The notes beneath the pieces are model-generated. The model did not search any database. It was not told where the DNA came from and saw nothing but the letters and a program-made list of their open reading frames with translations. Of a stretch of DNA of 64,000 nucleotides, positions 17,001 to 24,718 are shown piece by piece. Source of the stretch: Streptomyces scabichelini (GTDB lineage Bacteria; Actinomycetota; Actinomycetes; Streptomycetales; Streptomycetaceae); NCBI RefSeq assembly GCF_011045015.1, contig NZ_JAAKZY010000031.1:1-64000 (forward strand), read 5' to 3'. Position 1 is the first letter of the stretch. Every line of letters begins with the position of its first letter. Position numbers and translations under genes: made by a program.

Positions 17001-17091
17001 CTCGAGGGCAACCGGGCTAGGCGTTGGACCGGTGAGGCGGCTGATTATCTCGGCCAAGGCCCAACAGCAGGGTCCAGGCCCAACGCAGTGA
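14008..17091 (+). CDS. tniQ: Giant TniQ target-selection protein with a C-terminal HTH array
   Basis: A 1027-aa protein, about twice the length of Tn7 TnsD. Residues about 10-190 are the TniQ domain with zinc-binding residues C122-x2-C125, C145-x2-H148 and C156-x-C158-C159. From about residue 610 to the end run eight related units of roughly 45-60 residues, each shaped like a helix-turn-helix (for example ASISRSTGIPDHVVRKFL and EISKAMGIPRHSVRYLL), joined by basic linkers. TniQ proteins choose the insertion site and recruit TnsC; I infer that the array reads a long target sequence. Leu-150 is a TTA codon, so translation may be bldA-dependent. It is the last gene of the transposition operon. 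Confidence 0.9.
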   Translation: MPELPDGADLRTFPLRLEPLAGEAFDSWVEAVASRMHASIGEIVGPMGLPRQRGPKTSRTPNWVVCLRPEERQSVERVTGIAERQLFDMTLERWHPHVLEIDSPLRGIRIRSNWALSASRFCPACLAENGGRWQLSWRLGWTFACERHQLLLADRCPCCGGRPRLHPHPRNRMPKPGTCVLPVTGTRKRCGFLLPESAALSLADDPEILDAQRLLGQLMDGQVGADKLPIYARSGLAPGQMLADLRAIFRRLMPSALDDDFASWASASVIDSSRRFLESGAGVDITGGIAPRDAATTALGLTAAVGMLGAPNTTEAGSRVAGLLERTSGSSYLTLSAVSNWTNHGGSSVLREVLLGPTKQRLQTCGFRGEHNAAALLLIKRASGHSLERARATPAMLWPRWALQLTPPNHTRPRTIWRTLAVHLVQSGTKLTAPEVARLLGCDLSFETLGYTSRKIAQAASGGNVGQALAWLADTLDRHPPPIDYARRRITFNETDQLVSPSRWQEISRQTRPMQGAALQASRWVYETLTGNPAEAASGAMKLTGRGLAPYREFRRRLSPAQVTELRRRGEELLSDCGIEEPLTWEPDLPSTLLQDLELPGSDPESIDAELVSQFALSEDLYPKQIAERLGTTADHIRYVHDRHPLEREPKRRKSRAAGDAETWRRQYVEERWTLYRISASSGASQRDISQQLRSMGVELRRPNLGRYAASASEVVRRYTQEQKSLQEIAAELHISTVIARRILEQAGVERRHTGPRARHADRSDDVVRHYARGDSVRAIHEATGIPTDAIRRLLAKANVPRRRPRRRSPHQERAAEVVRRYTKNAESLASISRATGMAQATIRGLLVAEGVAIHPPGRRPLVPQMRTQKPSPHEGRVPEIVDRYRQGASAASISRSTGIPDHVVRKFLKREGYTLPRSRGAKNRSAYESQTEEMVQRHILDGQGVPEISKAMGIPRHSVRYLLHREGVLRLRQPLTAEQNAEVVKRFMEHGESMKTISRATGLGVGPVRRLIISAKAQQQGPGPTQ

Positions 17092-17397
17092 CGAGCAGAG
17101 GCCGTGGTCGCCGACCATCGGAGCGTGACACTGGAACTTTCGCAAGGTTGCTGTGACGTTGCCCGGCACATGCTGTGGACGGTCAGGGAGCTTCAGCGTT
17201 ACACACCTGACGAAGACCTCTCTCGCCGGCGTCTGGACTGATTCTCCGCATCAAGATCCTGCGAAGGACCTGCCCGCCAATCCGGGCACCTCTAGTCGAT
17301 GCCTGCACTCTCCCCGGACCGTACGCGTCACGCCAGCCTGAACGGCTCAGCGGCGGAGGCCGAGTCGACACGTGGTGCACCGCGATGCGCGAGCTCA
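17092..17397. other. Gap between tniQ and the ABC-type ATPase gene
   Basis: These 306 bp separate convergent genes. I see no credible coding frame, no strong hairpin and no copy of the transposon terminal repeat, so it is not an element boundary. Confidence 0.6.
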
Positions 17398-19386
17398 TCA
17401 TCCAGTCTCGTCATCAATGAGACCGTACGGCGGGTGGGCTTCATCCCTGCTGAAGCGGACGATCACGTGTTCCTCTACCAGGTCAGGCGGACTGTTGTCA
17501 GCAATGATGACTTGCGCCATGTCATCTCGGTCCTGCAGCCACTGCCGCAGGTATCGGTAGAAGTCGTCGATGCTCACTGCATCGGCGATGAGAGCATCAC
17601 GCGTGCCACCATGGCCAAGGTTCTTCTGAGGGCTGTCGATCATGAGGAAGCCGGGATGAGCCGCGCCCTTTTCGACAGCTACCTCGAAGACTGCAAGCTG
17701 CCACGCCAGTGTGATCAACGTTCGCGCTCCTGACGAAGCCTCCTGATAGGGCTCGCCTCTGACGTGCGGTGTCAGGTCATCTGCAACGGTGGGCATGCTC
17801 AGCTTGGGGTAGTGCCACTCGGTGAGGAGCCGCGCGTAGCGTCTGCTGATCTCCCGCAGGACGTCGTCGCGGTCCGCAGCCGCGTCGCCCAGATTCGCCA
17901 GCTCGTCGCGCAAGTGTTGGAGCTGCGCTTCCTGTTGGCCCACCTTGGCTGCGCGCTTCTCCAGCCCTTCCTGCAGCTTGGCAGCGGTATTCAGGTGGTC
18001 GATGCGACGGTTCGCCTCCATCTGGCGGCGATGGAGTTCATCGCGCGCGGACAGGAAGGTCGATACGACGGGTCCTGTCGCTTCGTCCAACGCTTTGGCT
18101 GCGCGCTGCTCCTCCACGGCGGTGTCCGCGGCCCGCCTCTCCGCAGTGGCAAGTGATTGTTCGAGCTCCTCGATGTAAGTGGTGATGGCTTTGAGGCGAG
18201 CCTTCGTGGTTCGCAATTCTGCAGCGACATCCAGTCGTTCGTCTCCGTGCGCGGCAGCATCAGCTGCCGCCCCCAGGTTCGTCTCGGACTCCGCGCTCGG
18301 CTCGACGGGGTTGCGGCACATGCTGCAGTGGCCCGAGTCGGTGTTCGGGGGCTCGTGCAGGGGGTTGAGGCAGGCTGGGCACGTGCGCACGCGCAGGGGG
18401 TCGAAAAGGCTCTTGGCCTGAGCCAGCATGCCGAGCTTGAGTAGATCGTCGGCGTACTGCGCACGCAGGGGGAGCATGCGCGCCAGCTGTGTTTCCTGGT
18501 CGCGCAACACGGCAGCTGCCGCGTGAGCCTGCTCTGCTGCATTCCGGTGTCTGGCGCGGAGCTGAGTGGCGAAGTCTGTCGAAGCCCTTGCCTGCGCGTC
18601 AATCACCTCGAACTGACGGGTGATGTCGGCCAGTTCACGCTCCGCAGTGATGCGTTCCTCAGCACTTGCGGTGGCGGGATGTTGCTCTTCGACGAAGGAG
18701 CGCGCCGTCGCCAGCTCGTTGCGAGATTTGCTCAGCCGGGTTTCCAGCTCCCGGATGCGGGCGCCGATTTCGACCCGGCGGTCATCGTGGACAGCGAAGA
18801 CGACGTCGACGACCTGGCGCAGCTTGTGCTTGCGCATGTGGCTGTTCTCAAACAGGAAGTTCTTGTCGGCTACACGCTCGTTGGTCAGGAACGTAAGCCA
18901 CATCAGGTCGCGGAAGCTGAGTGGGTCAGTACGCGATTCGGAGCTGGTCGGAGCCTCGCGCAGCTGGACGCCTTCCAGCCCGCAGTGACTGAGCAGCAAG
19001 GTGGACAAACTCTGCGCGTCGCCGGCAGGTTCAATGGTCCTGCGTTCTGCCGCGAAAGTTGCCGGCTCGTCGAGTCGGCCCAGCCGGACGAAGGCGCTGG
19101 TGGACGGCTCCCCTACGGCTCGTTCGATGACATGGGCGACGCCCGAAAGTTCGACTTCGAGCAGGGACGCCCTGACCTTGCGCATGACTTCCGGGTGCCG
19201 TGGATGCTTTTTGGCTCCCAGCCCGTATGCGATGAACTCCAGCACCGCGGTCTTTCCGGAACTGAAAGCTCCGGAAATCACCGACAGGTGACGCACGTCG
19301 CCGTCGCTCGTGAAGTCGACGTCGTAGTTGCGGTCGATACCGACCAACCGTAGACGCCTGATACGGATTCCAGAGCTGGCGTTCAC
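17398..19386 (-). CDS. ABC/SMC-like ATPase of an ABC-three-component-type defence system
   Basis: A 662-aa split ABC ATPase. Walker A is GAFSSGKT (residues 39-46) near the N-terminus and Walker B is GFLMIDSPQKN near the C-terminus. Between them are long coiled-coil stretches interrupted by two CxxC pairs (CPAC and CSMC, about residues 335-360), like a zinc hook or ribbon. This layout resembles Rad50/SMC-type ATPases and the ATPases of ABC-three-component conflict systems. The GTG start overlaps the upstream gene's stop by 4 bp. With its two partners it probably senses foreign DNA and controls the nuclease-like effector. The family name is inferred, not checked. Confidence 0.78.
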   Translation of the reverse strand: MNASSGIRIRRLRLVGIDRNYDVDFTSDGDVRHLSVISGAFSSGKTAVLEFIAYGLGAKKHPRHPEVMRKVRASLLEVELSGVAHVIERAVGEPSTSAFVRLGRLDEPATFAAERRTIEPAGDAQSLSTLLLSHCGLEGVQLREAPTSSESRTDPLSFRDLMWLTFLTNERVADKNFLFENSHMRKHKLRQVVDVVFAVHDDRRVEIGARIRELETRLSKSRNELATARSFVEEQHPATASAEERITAERELADITRQFEVIDAQARASTDFATQLRARHRNAAEQAHAAAAVLRDQETQLARMLPLRAQYADDLLKLGMLAQAKSLFDPLRVRTCPACLNPLHEPPNTDSGHCSMCRNPVEPSAESETNLGAAADAAAHGDERLDVAAELRTTKARLKAITTYIEELEQSLATAERRAADTAVEEQRAAKALDEATGPVVSTFLSARDELHRRQMEANRRIDHLNTAAKLQEGLEKRAAKVGQQEAQLQHLRDELANLGDAAADRDDVLREISRRYARLLTEWHYPKLSMPTVADDLTPHVRGEPYQEASSGARTLITLAWQLAVFEVAVEKGAAHPGFLMIDSPQKNLGHGGTRDALIADAVSIDDFYRYLRQWLQDRDDMAQVIIADNSPPDLVEEHVIVRFSRDEAHPPYGLIDDETG

Positions 19387-19982
19387 TCGACCTCCAGCCA
19401 GAGTGGGGTCATGGTGTGAAGTGGCTGGCTTACGGAGCCGAGGACCTTCGCCAAGGCTGCTCCTGGGCTGTTGCCGGTGCTGTTCAGGCGTAGCCAGCTC
19501 GCTGACTCCTTGCGCAGCCGGGTATCACTCATACGCTTCAGCTTGCGCACGATCATTTCGGCCGCGGTGGAGAAGGACGTGGCGTACGTGGTGGTGAGCT
19601 GGCTGCTCAAGCGGCGGCCGCCGTCAGTGATGCTGTACATGAGGCTGCCCTCTTGAGCAGAGGCGGTACAGCAGCCGTATGCGACGAGCAGGGCGAGATC
19701 GTGCTGGATGCGTTCCCGGCGACTGGTGAACCGTTGTCCTGACGAGGCGTAGGACAGGGTGCGTGGATCGAAGCCGGCGAGGCGCAGAAGGGATGCCTCG
19801 CGACTGTCCGGATCCACGACGAGAAAGGGGTTGGCTGAGAGAAAGTCGTAGTAGCCGATCCTCTCCAAGGTCGCTCCGGGCAAGTCCTGGCTGGCCAAGG
19901 CGTCCATGAGGAGCAGCAATTGCGCGAGACGGAACTGCACCTCGTCTTCCGGCATGACGACCGGGCGGTCGGCCTCCACCAC
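19383..19982 (-). CDS. Middle component of the ABC-three-component-type system
   Basis: A 199-aa protein without enzyme motifs. The N-terminal part is helical (FRLAQLLLLMDALASQ, then ERIGYYDFLSANPFLV). The middle looks like a winged helix (RIQHDLALLVAYGCC, then SLMYSITDGGRRLSSQL). This matches the small helical adaptor encoded between effector and ATPase in ABC-three-component loci. It is sandwiched in the operon and overlaps the ATPase gene by 4 bp, so the two products are probably made in fixed ratio and bind one another. Confidence 0.68.
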   Translation of the reverse strand: MVEADRPVVMPEDEVQFRLAQLLLLMDALASQDLPGATLERIGYYDFLSANPFLVVDPDSREASLLRLAGFDPRTLSYASSGQRFTSRRERIQHDLALLVAYGCCTASAQEGSLMYSITDGGRRLSSQLTTTYATSFSTAAEMIVRKLKRMSDTRLRKESASWLRLNSTGNSPGAALAKVLGSVSQPLHTMTPLWLEVE

Positions 19983-20032
19983 TGCTCCTTCCGTGCTGAG
20001 TGAGATTGTCCGGCCCTATACGGTGGCGGATT

Positions 20033-21001
20033 TCATGGATCTGGGTGGGCCGCCGCGACTGAGCGCCAGTGTTTGACCCATCCCGCTTTTCGGTTGTCCA
20101 CCAGCCGATGTACGAGGCCCCAGGCATGGGGCAGGTCGAGCCGGAGGATCTGGGGGAGCTGGGGATGCTCCGTTCTGACGTCGGACCAGACTGATGCGTG
20201 GAGGCTGGGGAATTTGTCCTCTGCCCAGCACTGGTTGAAGCGTGCCTCCCACAAGCCGTGCAAGGTTGCGTCGGTGGAGGTGAGGGCTTTCAACTCGGCG
20301 GGGACGCCCTTGTGGGCGATTTCCCGGGCGACGACGTCGGCGTTGAAGAACTGGCGCTTGGCGGAGTCGAATTCAACGTGCCCGGCTTCCTTCATCTGCA
20401 TGATGAACAGAGCCGATTCCAGAGCGGCAGCTTTGTCGTCGTCCACTTCTACAAGATCGCGCGGCTCGCCGGTCTGCGGGTCGGTGCGGTACACCTCGTA
20501 GTAGCCGCGGCGTACATCGTCCGCCTCGGGGGTGCGTAGCTGCCTGGTCAGTCGTATCTCGTCCCACAAGTCGATGACGATGTTGTGTTCGCGTTCTTGC
20601 CGCTTCTTCCAGCTGTCCCACCATGCTGCTGTGGGGCCGTCCATGCTGGAAGGAATACACAAGATCCACATTTTGACTGTGTGGGCCTTCTTGGCGGCAG
20701 TTGCCAGGACAGATTTGAGGGAGTCGCGGATCTGTTGTTGCTGGTTCTTGTCTGTCGTGGGCCAGAAGTACTTGGACTGCCAGACCGTGATCTCGCCGCC
20801 GAGATCGCCGGCAAACGCATCGACGCCCCAGTCGCCCGGGTTCGCAGCAATCATCCGGACACCGGGCGTGGTGGCTCCGGCCAACTCGGCGACCATCTTC
20901 TCGAAGTCGTCCCGGGCGCCGCCGAGGCTTCCGCCGCGGATCAGATGGACGGCGAAGCTGATGGGCGGTACCCCGGCCGACACCACGTTGGTTCCTTGCA
21001 T
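20033..21001 (-). CDS. Nuclease-like effector of the ABC-three-component-type system
   Basis: A 322-aa protein. The N-terminal domain looks like a restriction-endonuclease fold: an opening helix (GGARDDFEKMVAEL), then GDWGVDAFAGDLGG and EITVWQSKYF, giving D61 followed by E70 or Q75-x-K77 as a possible PD-(D/E)xK site. The C-terminal 150 residues are helical without known motifs and fit the shared tail by which such effectors dock on the ATPase complex. It is first in the operon, 50 bp before the middle component. I infer cleavage of invading DNA, released or directed by the ATPase. Confidence 0.68.
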   Translation of the reverse strand: MQGTNVVSAGVPPISFAVHLIRGGSLGGARDDFEKMVAELAGATTPGVRMIAANPGDWGVDAFAGDLGGEITVWQSKYFWPTTDKNQQQQIRDSLKSVLATAAKKAHTVKMWILCIPSSMDGPTAAWWDSWKKRQEREHNIVIDLWDEIRLTRQLRTPEADDVRRGYYEVYRTDPQTGEPRDLVEVDDDKAAALESALFIMQMKEAGHVEFDSAKRQFFNADVVAREIAHKGVPAELKALTSTDATLHGLWEARFNQCWAEDKFPSLHASVWSDVRTEHPQLPQILRLDLPHAWGLVHRLVDNRKAGWVKHWRSVAAAHPDP

Positions 21002-21207
21002 CGCACCCCCGCCGATACTGCCGCCCCGCGTCTCCCAGTGTGCTCAGTTACCACCTGTGACGCAGGGTTAAGGGTTGACCGTAGCGTCCGGCCAGTCAGT
21101 GGATCAACCCTGGTGGCAATTTTTGTCTCTTGGCAGGTTGGTTTCGACAGATGTCCGGAGAACCTCTACGAACGAGCCCGAGCCCGAGCCCGAAACTGAA
21201 GGCAAGC
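21002..21207. promoter_or_regulatory. Spacer with an 8-bp inverted repeat between helicase and effector genes
   Basis: AGGGTTGA (21071-21078) and TCAACCCT (21104-21111) can pair across a 25-base loop. The region must hold the promoter of the leftward defence operon. Just beyond, GAGCCC is repeated three times in tandem near 21174-21192, by the helicase 3' end. No transposon-end sequence is present. Confidence 0.4.
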
Positions 21208-22683
21208 TCAGCCAGGCGCACTTCGGGCTCCGCGGAGGTAGTCGTCGATCCATGACAGGCCCCCGAGATCGAGTTGGTGGCGGGCGCGTGTGACAGCGAC
21301 GTAGGCGAGGCGGGCATCCACGTCGCTGACCGGCTCGGGGATCGGGCGGCCCTGGGCATCGTGTTGGTCGGTGTCTTTGGGCGGGGGAAAGTCGTCGGCG
21401 ATTTTCACGGTGGACCACTCACGGCCTTTGGCTTTATGCGCGGTGGAGACGGTGGCGTCGGCGTGCGCCTCGTCGGTGAGTTGGTCGACTGCGACGAGGA
21501 TGGCTTCGTGTCCGTGTTTGTCGATGAGGTCGACCAGGGGCTGGAGATCGCTTCCAGCGGGGTCGTGTTCCGCGTAGTCCTGCAGTTCGCCCCAGGTGGC
21601 GAAGAGGACCAGTTCGGGGTGGGTGGTGCGGCGACCGGCTTTAAGGTCGCCGGCTGCGAGCGCCAGCGCCCGCAGACTGTGTCCTCCGCCGGTCAGCGCG
21701 ACGCGACGGCCTTCTGCGAGCAGACGCATCACTTCGACCATGGCACCGACATTGGTGCGACACAGCACTGCCTGTGGGCACGCAACATGGCCTACTTCGG
21801 TCGGAACGGCCTCGCTTCCCGATAGCCGGATCGGGGCATCTGCGAGGACTAGCCACCGGTTGGCCTGTTCGGCGAGGCGGGGTCCGAAGCGGAACGAGCG
21901 GGTGAGGGAGAGCGGTGTGCCCTCGAATCCGGTCATGACGTCACGGGCGCCGCGCCAGCCGTAGATGGCCTGGGCAGAGTCGCCGACCATGACGAGCTGG
22001 GCGTGATCGCGCTGAGCGAGGAAGACGTGTTCGAGGACGGGGTTGGTGTCCTGGGCTTCGTCGAGGAACAGAAAGTCTGCCGCGATCTTCGGCTCGGTCA
22101 GGGCCCAGATTTTCAGGTAGTGATCGTGTTCGAACCGGGCAACACCCTGGCTGGGGTTTTGCAGGTCGGCCCAGGCCTTGGACGCGAACGGCATTACGGC
22201 TGAGGCAAGTTGGTCATGGTGGCCGGGTGCTTCCAGACCGCGCAGGGGCGGAACGTGGTCGCGAGTGAGGGAGCGGTCGGCGGAGTGGCAGAAGCGGGTC
22301 ACGGTGCGCAGCATGGTGTGGGACAGGACCTTGTGGCTGACTTCGCGGTCGCCGATACGGACGGAGCCGGTGAGACCGAGGGCCTGGCCGGTTCTCCAGG
22401 CGGGCTGGCGGGGGCTGTTGAGGCGGTGAGCGTAGTTGCGGCCGACGGCCGCGTACGCCGTGGCATGGGCGGTCTTGCACAACACCGTGCGGGGGAAGCG
22501 GGTGGAGGCGTCGCGGGCAATGTCTTTGTTGAAGGCGAGGTAGCGGCCGCGGCGTTCGGTGCCGGCGGCCAGCAGGGTGAGGGTGGTGGTTTTGCCAGTA
22601 CCGGCGCCTGCCTGGAGTACCAGGTGGTGATCGGCGCGGAAGGCATCAACGGCTTCGGCTTGTTCGTCGGTGGGCGTGGGCAC
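21208..22683 (-). CDS. UvrD/Rep-like superfamily 1 DNA helicase
   Basis: A 491-aa SF1A helicase, shorter than UvrD (about 720 aa). Motifs in order: QAGAGTGKTTTL (Walker A), FLFLDEAQDTNP (Walker B), VMVGDSAQAIYGWRGA (motif III), SLTRSFRFG (IV), VSTAHKAKGREWSTV (V) and AYVAVTRARHQL (VI). It lacks the long 1B/2B insertions. I chose GTG 22683 because GGAGG lies 5 bases upstream; the open frame extends to 22812. Being transposon cargo beside a defence operon suggests an anti-phage or DNA-processing role, but that is inference. Confidence 0.85.
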   Translation of the reverse strand: MPTPTDEQAEAVDAFRADHHLVLQAGAGTGKTTTLTLLAAGTERRGRYLAFNKDIARDASTRFPRTVLCKTAHATAYAAVGRNYAHRLNSPRQPAWRTGQALGLTGSVRIGDREVSHKVLSHTMLRTVTRFCHSADRSLTRDHVPPLRGLEAPGHHDQLASAVMPFASKAWADLQNPSQGVARFEHDHYLKIWALTEPKIAADFLFLDEAQDTNPVLEHVFLAQRDHAQLVMVGDSAQAIYGWRGARDVMTGFEGTPLSLTRSFRFGPRLAEQANRWLVLADAPIRLSGSEAVPTEVGHVACPQAVLCRTNVGAMVEVMRLLAEGRRVALTGGGHSLRALALAAGDLKAGRRTTHPELVLFATWGELQDYAEHDPAGSDLQPLVDLIDKHGHEAILVAVDQLTDEAHADATVSTAHKAKGREWSTVKIADDFPPPKDTDQHDAQGRPIPEPVSDVDARLAYVAVTRARHQLDLGGLSWIDDYLRGARSAPG

Positions 22684-22754
22684 AAGGCCTCCGGGAAGGC
22701 GGCTGACGGGAGAGGGGGCGTCCGTGTTCGATCTGCGAGGTGCCGGCCGGGATC

Positions 22755-23243
22755 CTAGGGTGCGGACGGACTCCGCGAGCGGTGGGCGCTGAGGAGAGTG
22801 CTGGCCGCGCAAGTCAGCAGTTCTTCGGCGGTGTACTCGACGAGCAGATCCTGCAGCTGAGCGATGAGGCGCCGGGCGCGTTCTTGTTCACTCTGTGCAA
22901 CGGCTGCGGTCAGCCTCTCGCGGAGGAAGTCCCTGGGGCGCTGGCCCTGGGCGGCCGCAGACTTGCGAATGGTTCTGTGGGCGGTGGTGCTGAGGGCCAC
23001 GTTGAGCAGGATCTGGCCGTGCTCATCGGGGTAATGAGTGGTCAGGATGTCGATCGGCAGCCGGCCGCCGAGTTGGTGCCTCAGGACGCGCAGAGCGCGA
23101 CCGGGATTCTTTGCCGGTTGTACGACCAGTAGTCGGGTGTGGTCGGCATTGGCTGCCAGCGGCACGGTCCGGCGGGCGCGGTGCAGTTCGCGTGTGGTGG
23201 CGGGCCGGGTCAGGGTGATCTCGATGGCGTGGTGCGGTGTCAC
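22755..23243 (-). CDS. Unknown protein, coupled to the DUF6083-like gene
   Basis: A 162-aa protein that I do not recognise. The N-terminal 90 residues look like alternating strands and helices. The C-terminal half is helical and charged (QSEQERARRLIAQLQDLLVE). It starts with GTG inside the stop of the upstream gene (4-bp overlap at 23240-23243) and ends 71 bp before the helicase start, so it may be part of one leftward operon with both. No signal peptide or membrane segment is seen. Confidence 0.6.
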   Translation of the reverse strand: MTPHHAIEITLTRPATTRELHRARRTVPLAANADHTRLLVVQPAKNPGRALRVLRHQLGGRLPIDILTTHYPDEHGQILLNVALSTTAHRTIRKSAAAQGQRPRDFLRERLTAAVAQSEQERARRLIAQLQDLLVEYTAEELLTCAASTLLSAHRSRSPSAP

Positions 23244-24151
23244 GGCCGGGCCTCCTGCCGTGCCTGGCCGATTGGCCGGGGGCGCCGGCCGTGGGTGGGT
23301 AGGCGGGTGTGGATGTGCTCGTGATGGATGAGTGGGTCGAAGACTTCCCAGTCCGCTACCGCAAGGTCAGCGGCCGAGGGTGTGGCCGCATGCTCTGGGC
23401 AGCGCTGGACGCGCCAGCGCAGCTGCTCGGCGTACGGAAGGCCGGTGAGGTCGTAGACGGCCATGACCTCAGCAGGCAGGGCGAGTTGGCCGCGCGCTGC
23501 GGTGGCGGGTAGAAGAGTCCAGGTGCCGGCTGGGGAGTCAGGGGCGAGCAGCGGATTGGTGCAGCGGCGACGGCGACGGGTTTGTGCGACGCACTGGATC
23601 TCGTCGACTGGGCGGGCCGCGAGGTAACGGACGTAGAGAAGCTGTACGACAGGACGGGACGGGCGGCAGACAGGGGGAGCCGCAGTCCGGCCACCAGGCG
23701 CTGTGGACGGTGAGGTGAAGGCGCCGGAATCGAGTAGGCGACGAGTATTCACTGCCAGAGCCCGGCGAAGCGCGACCAATCCGAGCATCGCCGATGAGCC
23801 ATCGCGGGCAGGGCAGAGCGCGGCATGCGGAACGCGGCACCAGCTGCTGCCGTCGCCCGCGGGATGAGCGACGCCGGAGCTGACGTGCCAGCGGCATGCA
23901 GCGGGAACCCTCACGATCGGCAATTCTTGCGGATGAAGGCGGACGAGCCGGTGCTCACTGCGGTGGTACCACTCGATCCAGTTGCCGCAGTCGCGGCAAT
24001 GGTCGCGCTGGCCGCAGCGCAAGAGACGGCTGACGCCGTCTGGAGCGACGCGGAGGGAACGCCGGGCTGGGACGGCGGCAGCGCTGCTGTCCCGGCGGCG
24101 TCCTGGAAGCGGATGTGTGGGGCGCATGCGGGCGAACCTGCCAGGCAACAC
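23240..24151 (-). CDS. DUF6083-like zinc-ribbon protein of unknown function
   Basis: A 303-aa protein. Residues about 44-115 contain spaced metal-ligand candidates (CGQRDHCRDCGNWIEWYHR, CRWHVSSG, CRVPHAALCPA), a pattern I associate with DUF6083 proteins of streptomycetes and their plasmids. The C-terminal half has another Cys-rich stretch (CVAQTRRRRRCTNPLL) and no enzyme motif. It overlaps the next gene by 4 bp. Start choice is open (GTG 24151 or ATG 24127). Nothing shows its function. Confidence 0.6.
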   Translation of the reverse strand: MLPGRFARMRPTHPLPGRRRDSSAAAVPARRSLRVAPDGVSRLLRCGQRDHCRDCGNWIEWYHRSEHRLVRLHPQELPIVRVPAACRWHVSSGVAHPAGDGSSWCRVPHAALCPARDGSSAMLGLVALRRALAVNTRRLLDSGAFTSPSTAPGGRTAAPPVCRPSRPVVQLLYVRYLAARPVDEIQCVAQTRRRRRCTNPLLAPDSPAGTWTLLPATAARGQLALPAEVMAVYDLTGLPYAEQLRWRVQRCPEHAATPSAADLAVADWEVFDPLIHHEHIHTRLPTHGRRPRPIGQARQEARP

Positions 24152-24287
24152 GCCGAACGGGCGGCACCGGTCCCGCTATGTCGCCCAGTCGGCCGTATTC
24201 GGGGCAACTGGCGTACGAGCGTGTGATCACGCGTTCGTAGCGGCCTCGCCGGTTCGAGTGATCCATCAAGCGTGCTCGGGCAGACCG

Positions 24288-24551
24288 TCAGCCGTCGACC
24301 TGTCCGGGAAGTTCGTGGCCGTGGCACAGGATGCCGAAGAGCTCGTCAAGCGGGGTGCCCAGTGCATGGGCGAGGGCGTGCCAGGTCTTCAGGGTGCCGA
24401 TGGTGCGGCCTTGCTCGATCTCGATGACGGTGCGTCTGGCCAGGCCAGTGCGGGCGGCAAGTTCGTCATAGGTCCACCCCCGCGCGGCCCGCAAGCGCGC
24501 GAGTTCCAAGCGCAACGCGTCGAGGTCCGGGTCGGGCGGCAAGATCGTCAC
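24288..24551 (-). CDS. XRE-family helix-turn-helix regulator
   Basis: About 87 aa. The XRE fold is clear: LRLELARLRAARGWTYDELA, then RTGLARRTVIEIEQGRTIG, then TWHALAHALGTPLDELF. The frame is open to 24647, but that extension would run through three palindromic sites and encodes no domain, so GTG 24551 is preferred. It is divergent from the gene at 24719 and likely represses both through the GCAGA-N2-TCTGC sites between them. Confidence 0.82.
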   Translation of the reverse strand: MTILPPDPDLDALRLELARLRAARGWTYDELAARTGLARRTVIEIEQGRTIGTLKTWHALAHALGTPLDELFGILCHGHELPGQVDG

Positions 24552-24567
24552 CCCATCATCCGACGGT

Positions 24568-24645
24568 GCAGACCCCTGCCCTGTCAGTGCAGACCTCTGC
24601 CCTATTTCCGCAGGTCGCGACCAAGGCGAGAGGGCAGATGTCTGC
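24568..24645. promoter_or_regulatory. Triple operator GCAGA-N2-TCTGC
   Basis: Three 12-bp palindromes lie at 24568-24579 (GCAGACCCCTGC, one mismatch), 24589-24600 (GCAGACCTCTGC) and 24634-24645 (GCAGATGTCTGC). The first two extend as GTGCAGACC-CTGCCCT direct copies and the third is inverted. Centre spacings are 21 and 45 bp, near two and four helical turns. They sit in the divergent promoter of the XRE gene and are its likely binding sites. Confidence 0.7.
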
Positions 24646-24718
24646 ACTACCGTGTGCCGACACCCGACTACCTGTGGCGGGTGTCGGCGCGGAACGCGAT
24701 GGGAGGAGCACGAGCCCT

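Noticed and set aside
9868..17091. A CRISPR-associated transposon
   Set aside because: No Cas genes or CRISPR repeats were seen anywhere in the element; target choice must rest on TniQ alone.
9863..21060. CAGGTG-type repeats near 9865, 9931, 17203 and 21052 as possible transposon ends
   Set aside because: They are only 6-8 bases long, lack flanking duplications and fall inside the element; the TGTAGG ends with ACAGG duplications explain the borders far better.
21071..21111. Inverted repeat AGGGTTGA/TCAACCCT as the right end of the transposon
   Set aside because: It is an internal hairpin and does not match the left terminus; no ACAGG follows it.
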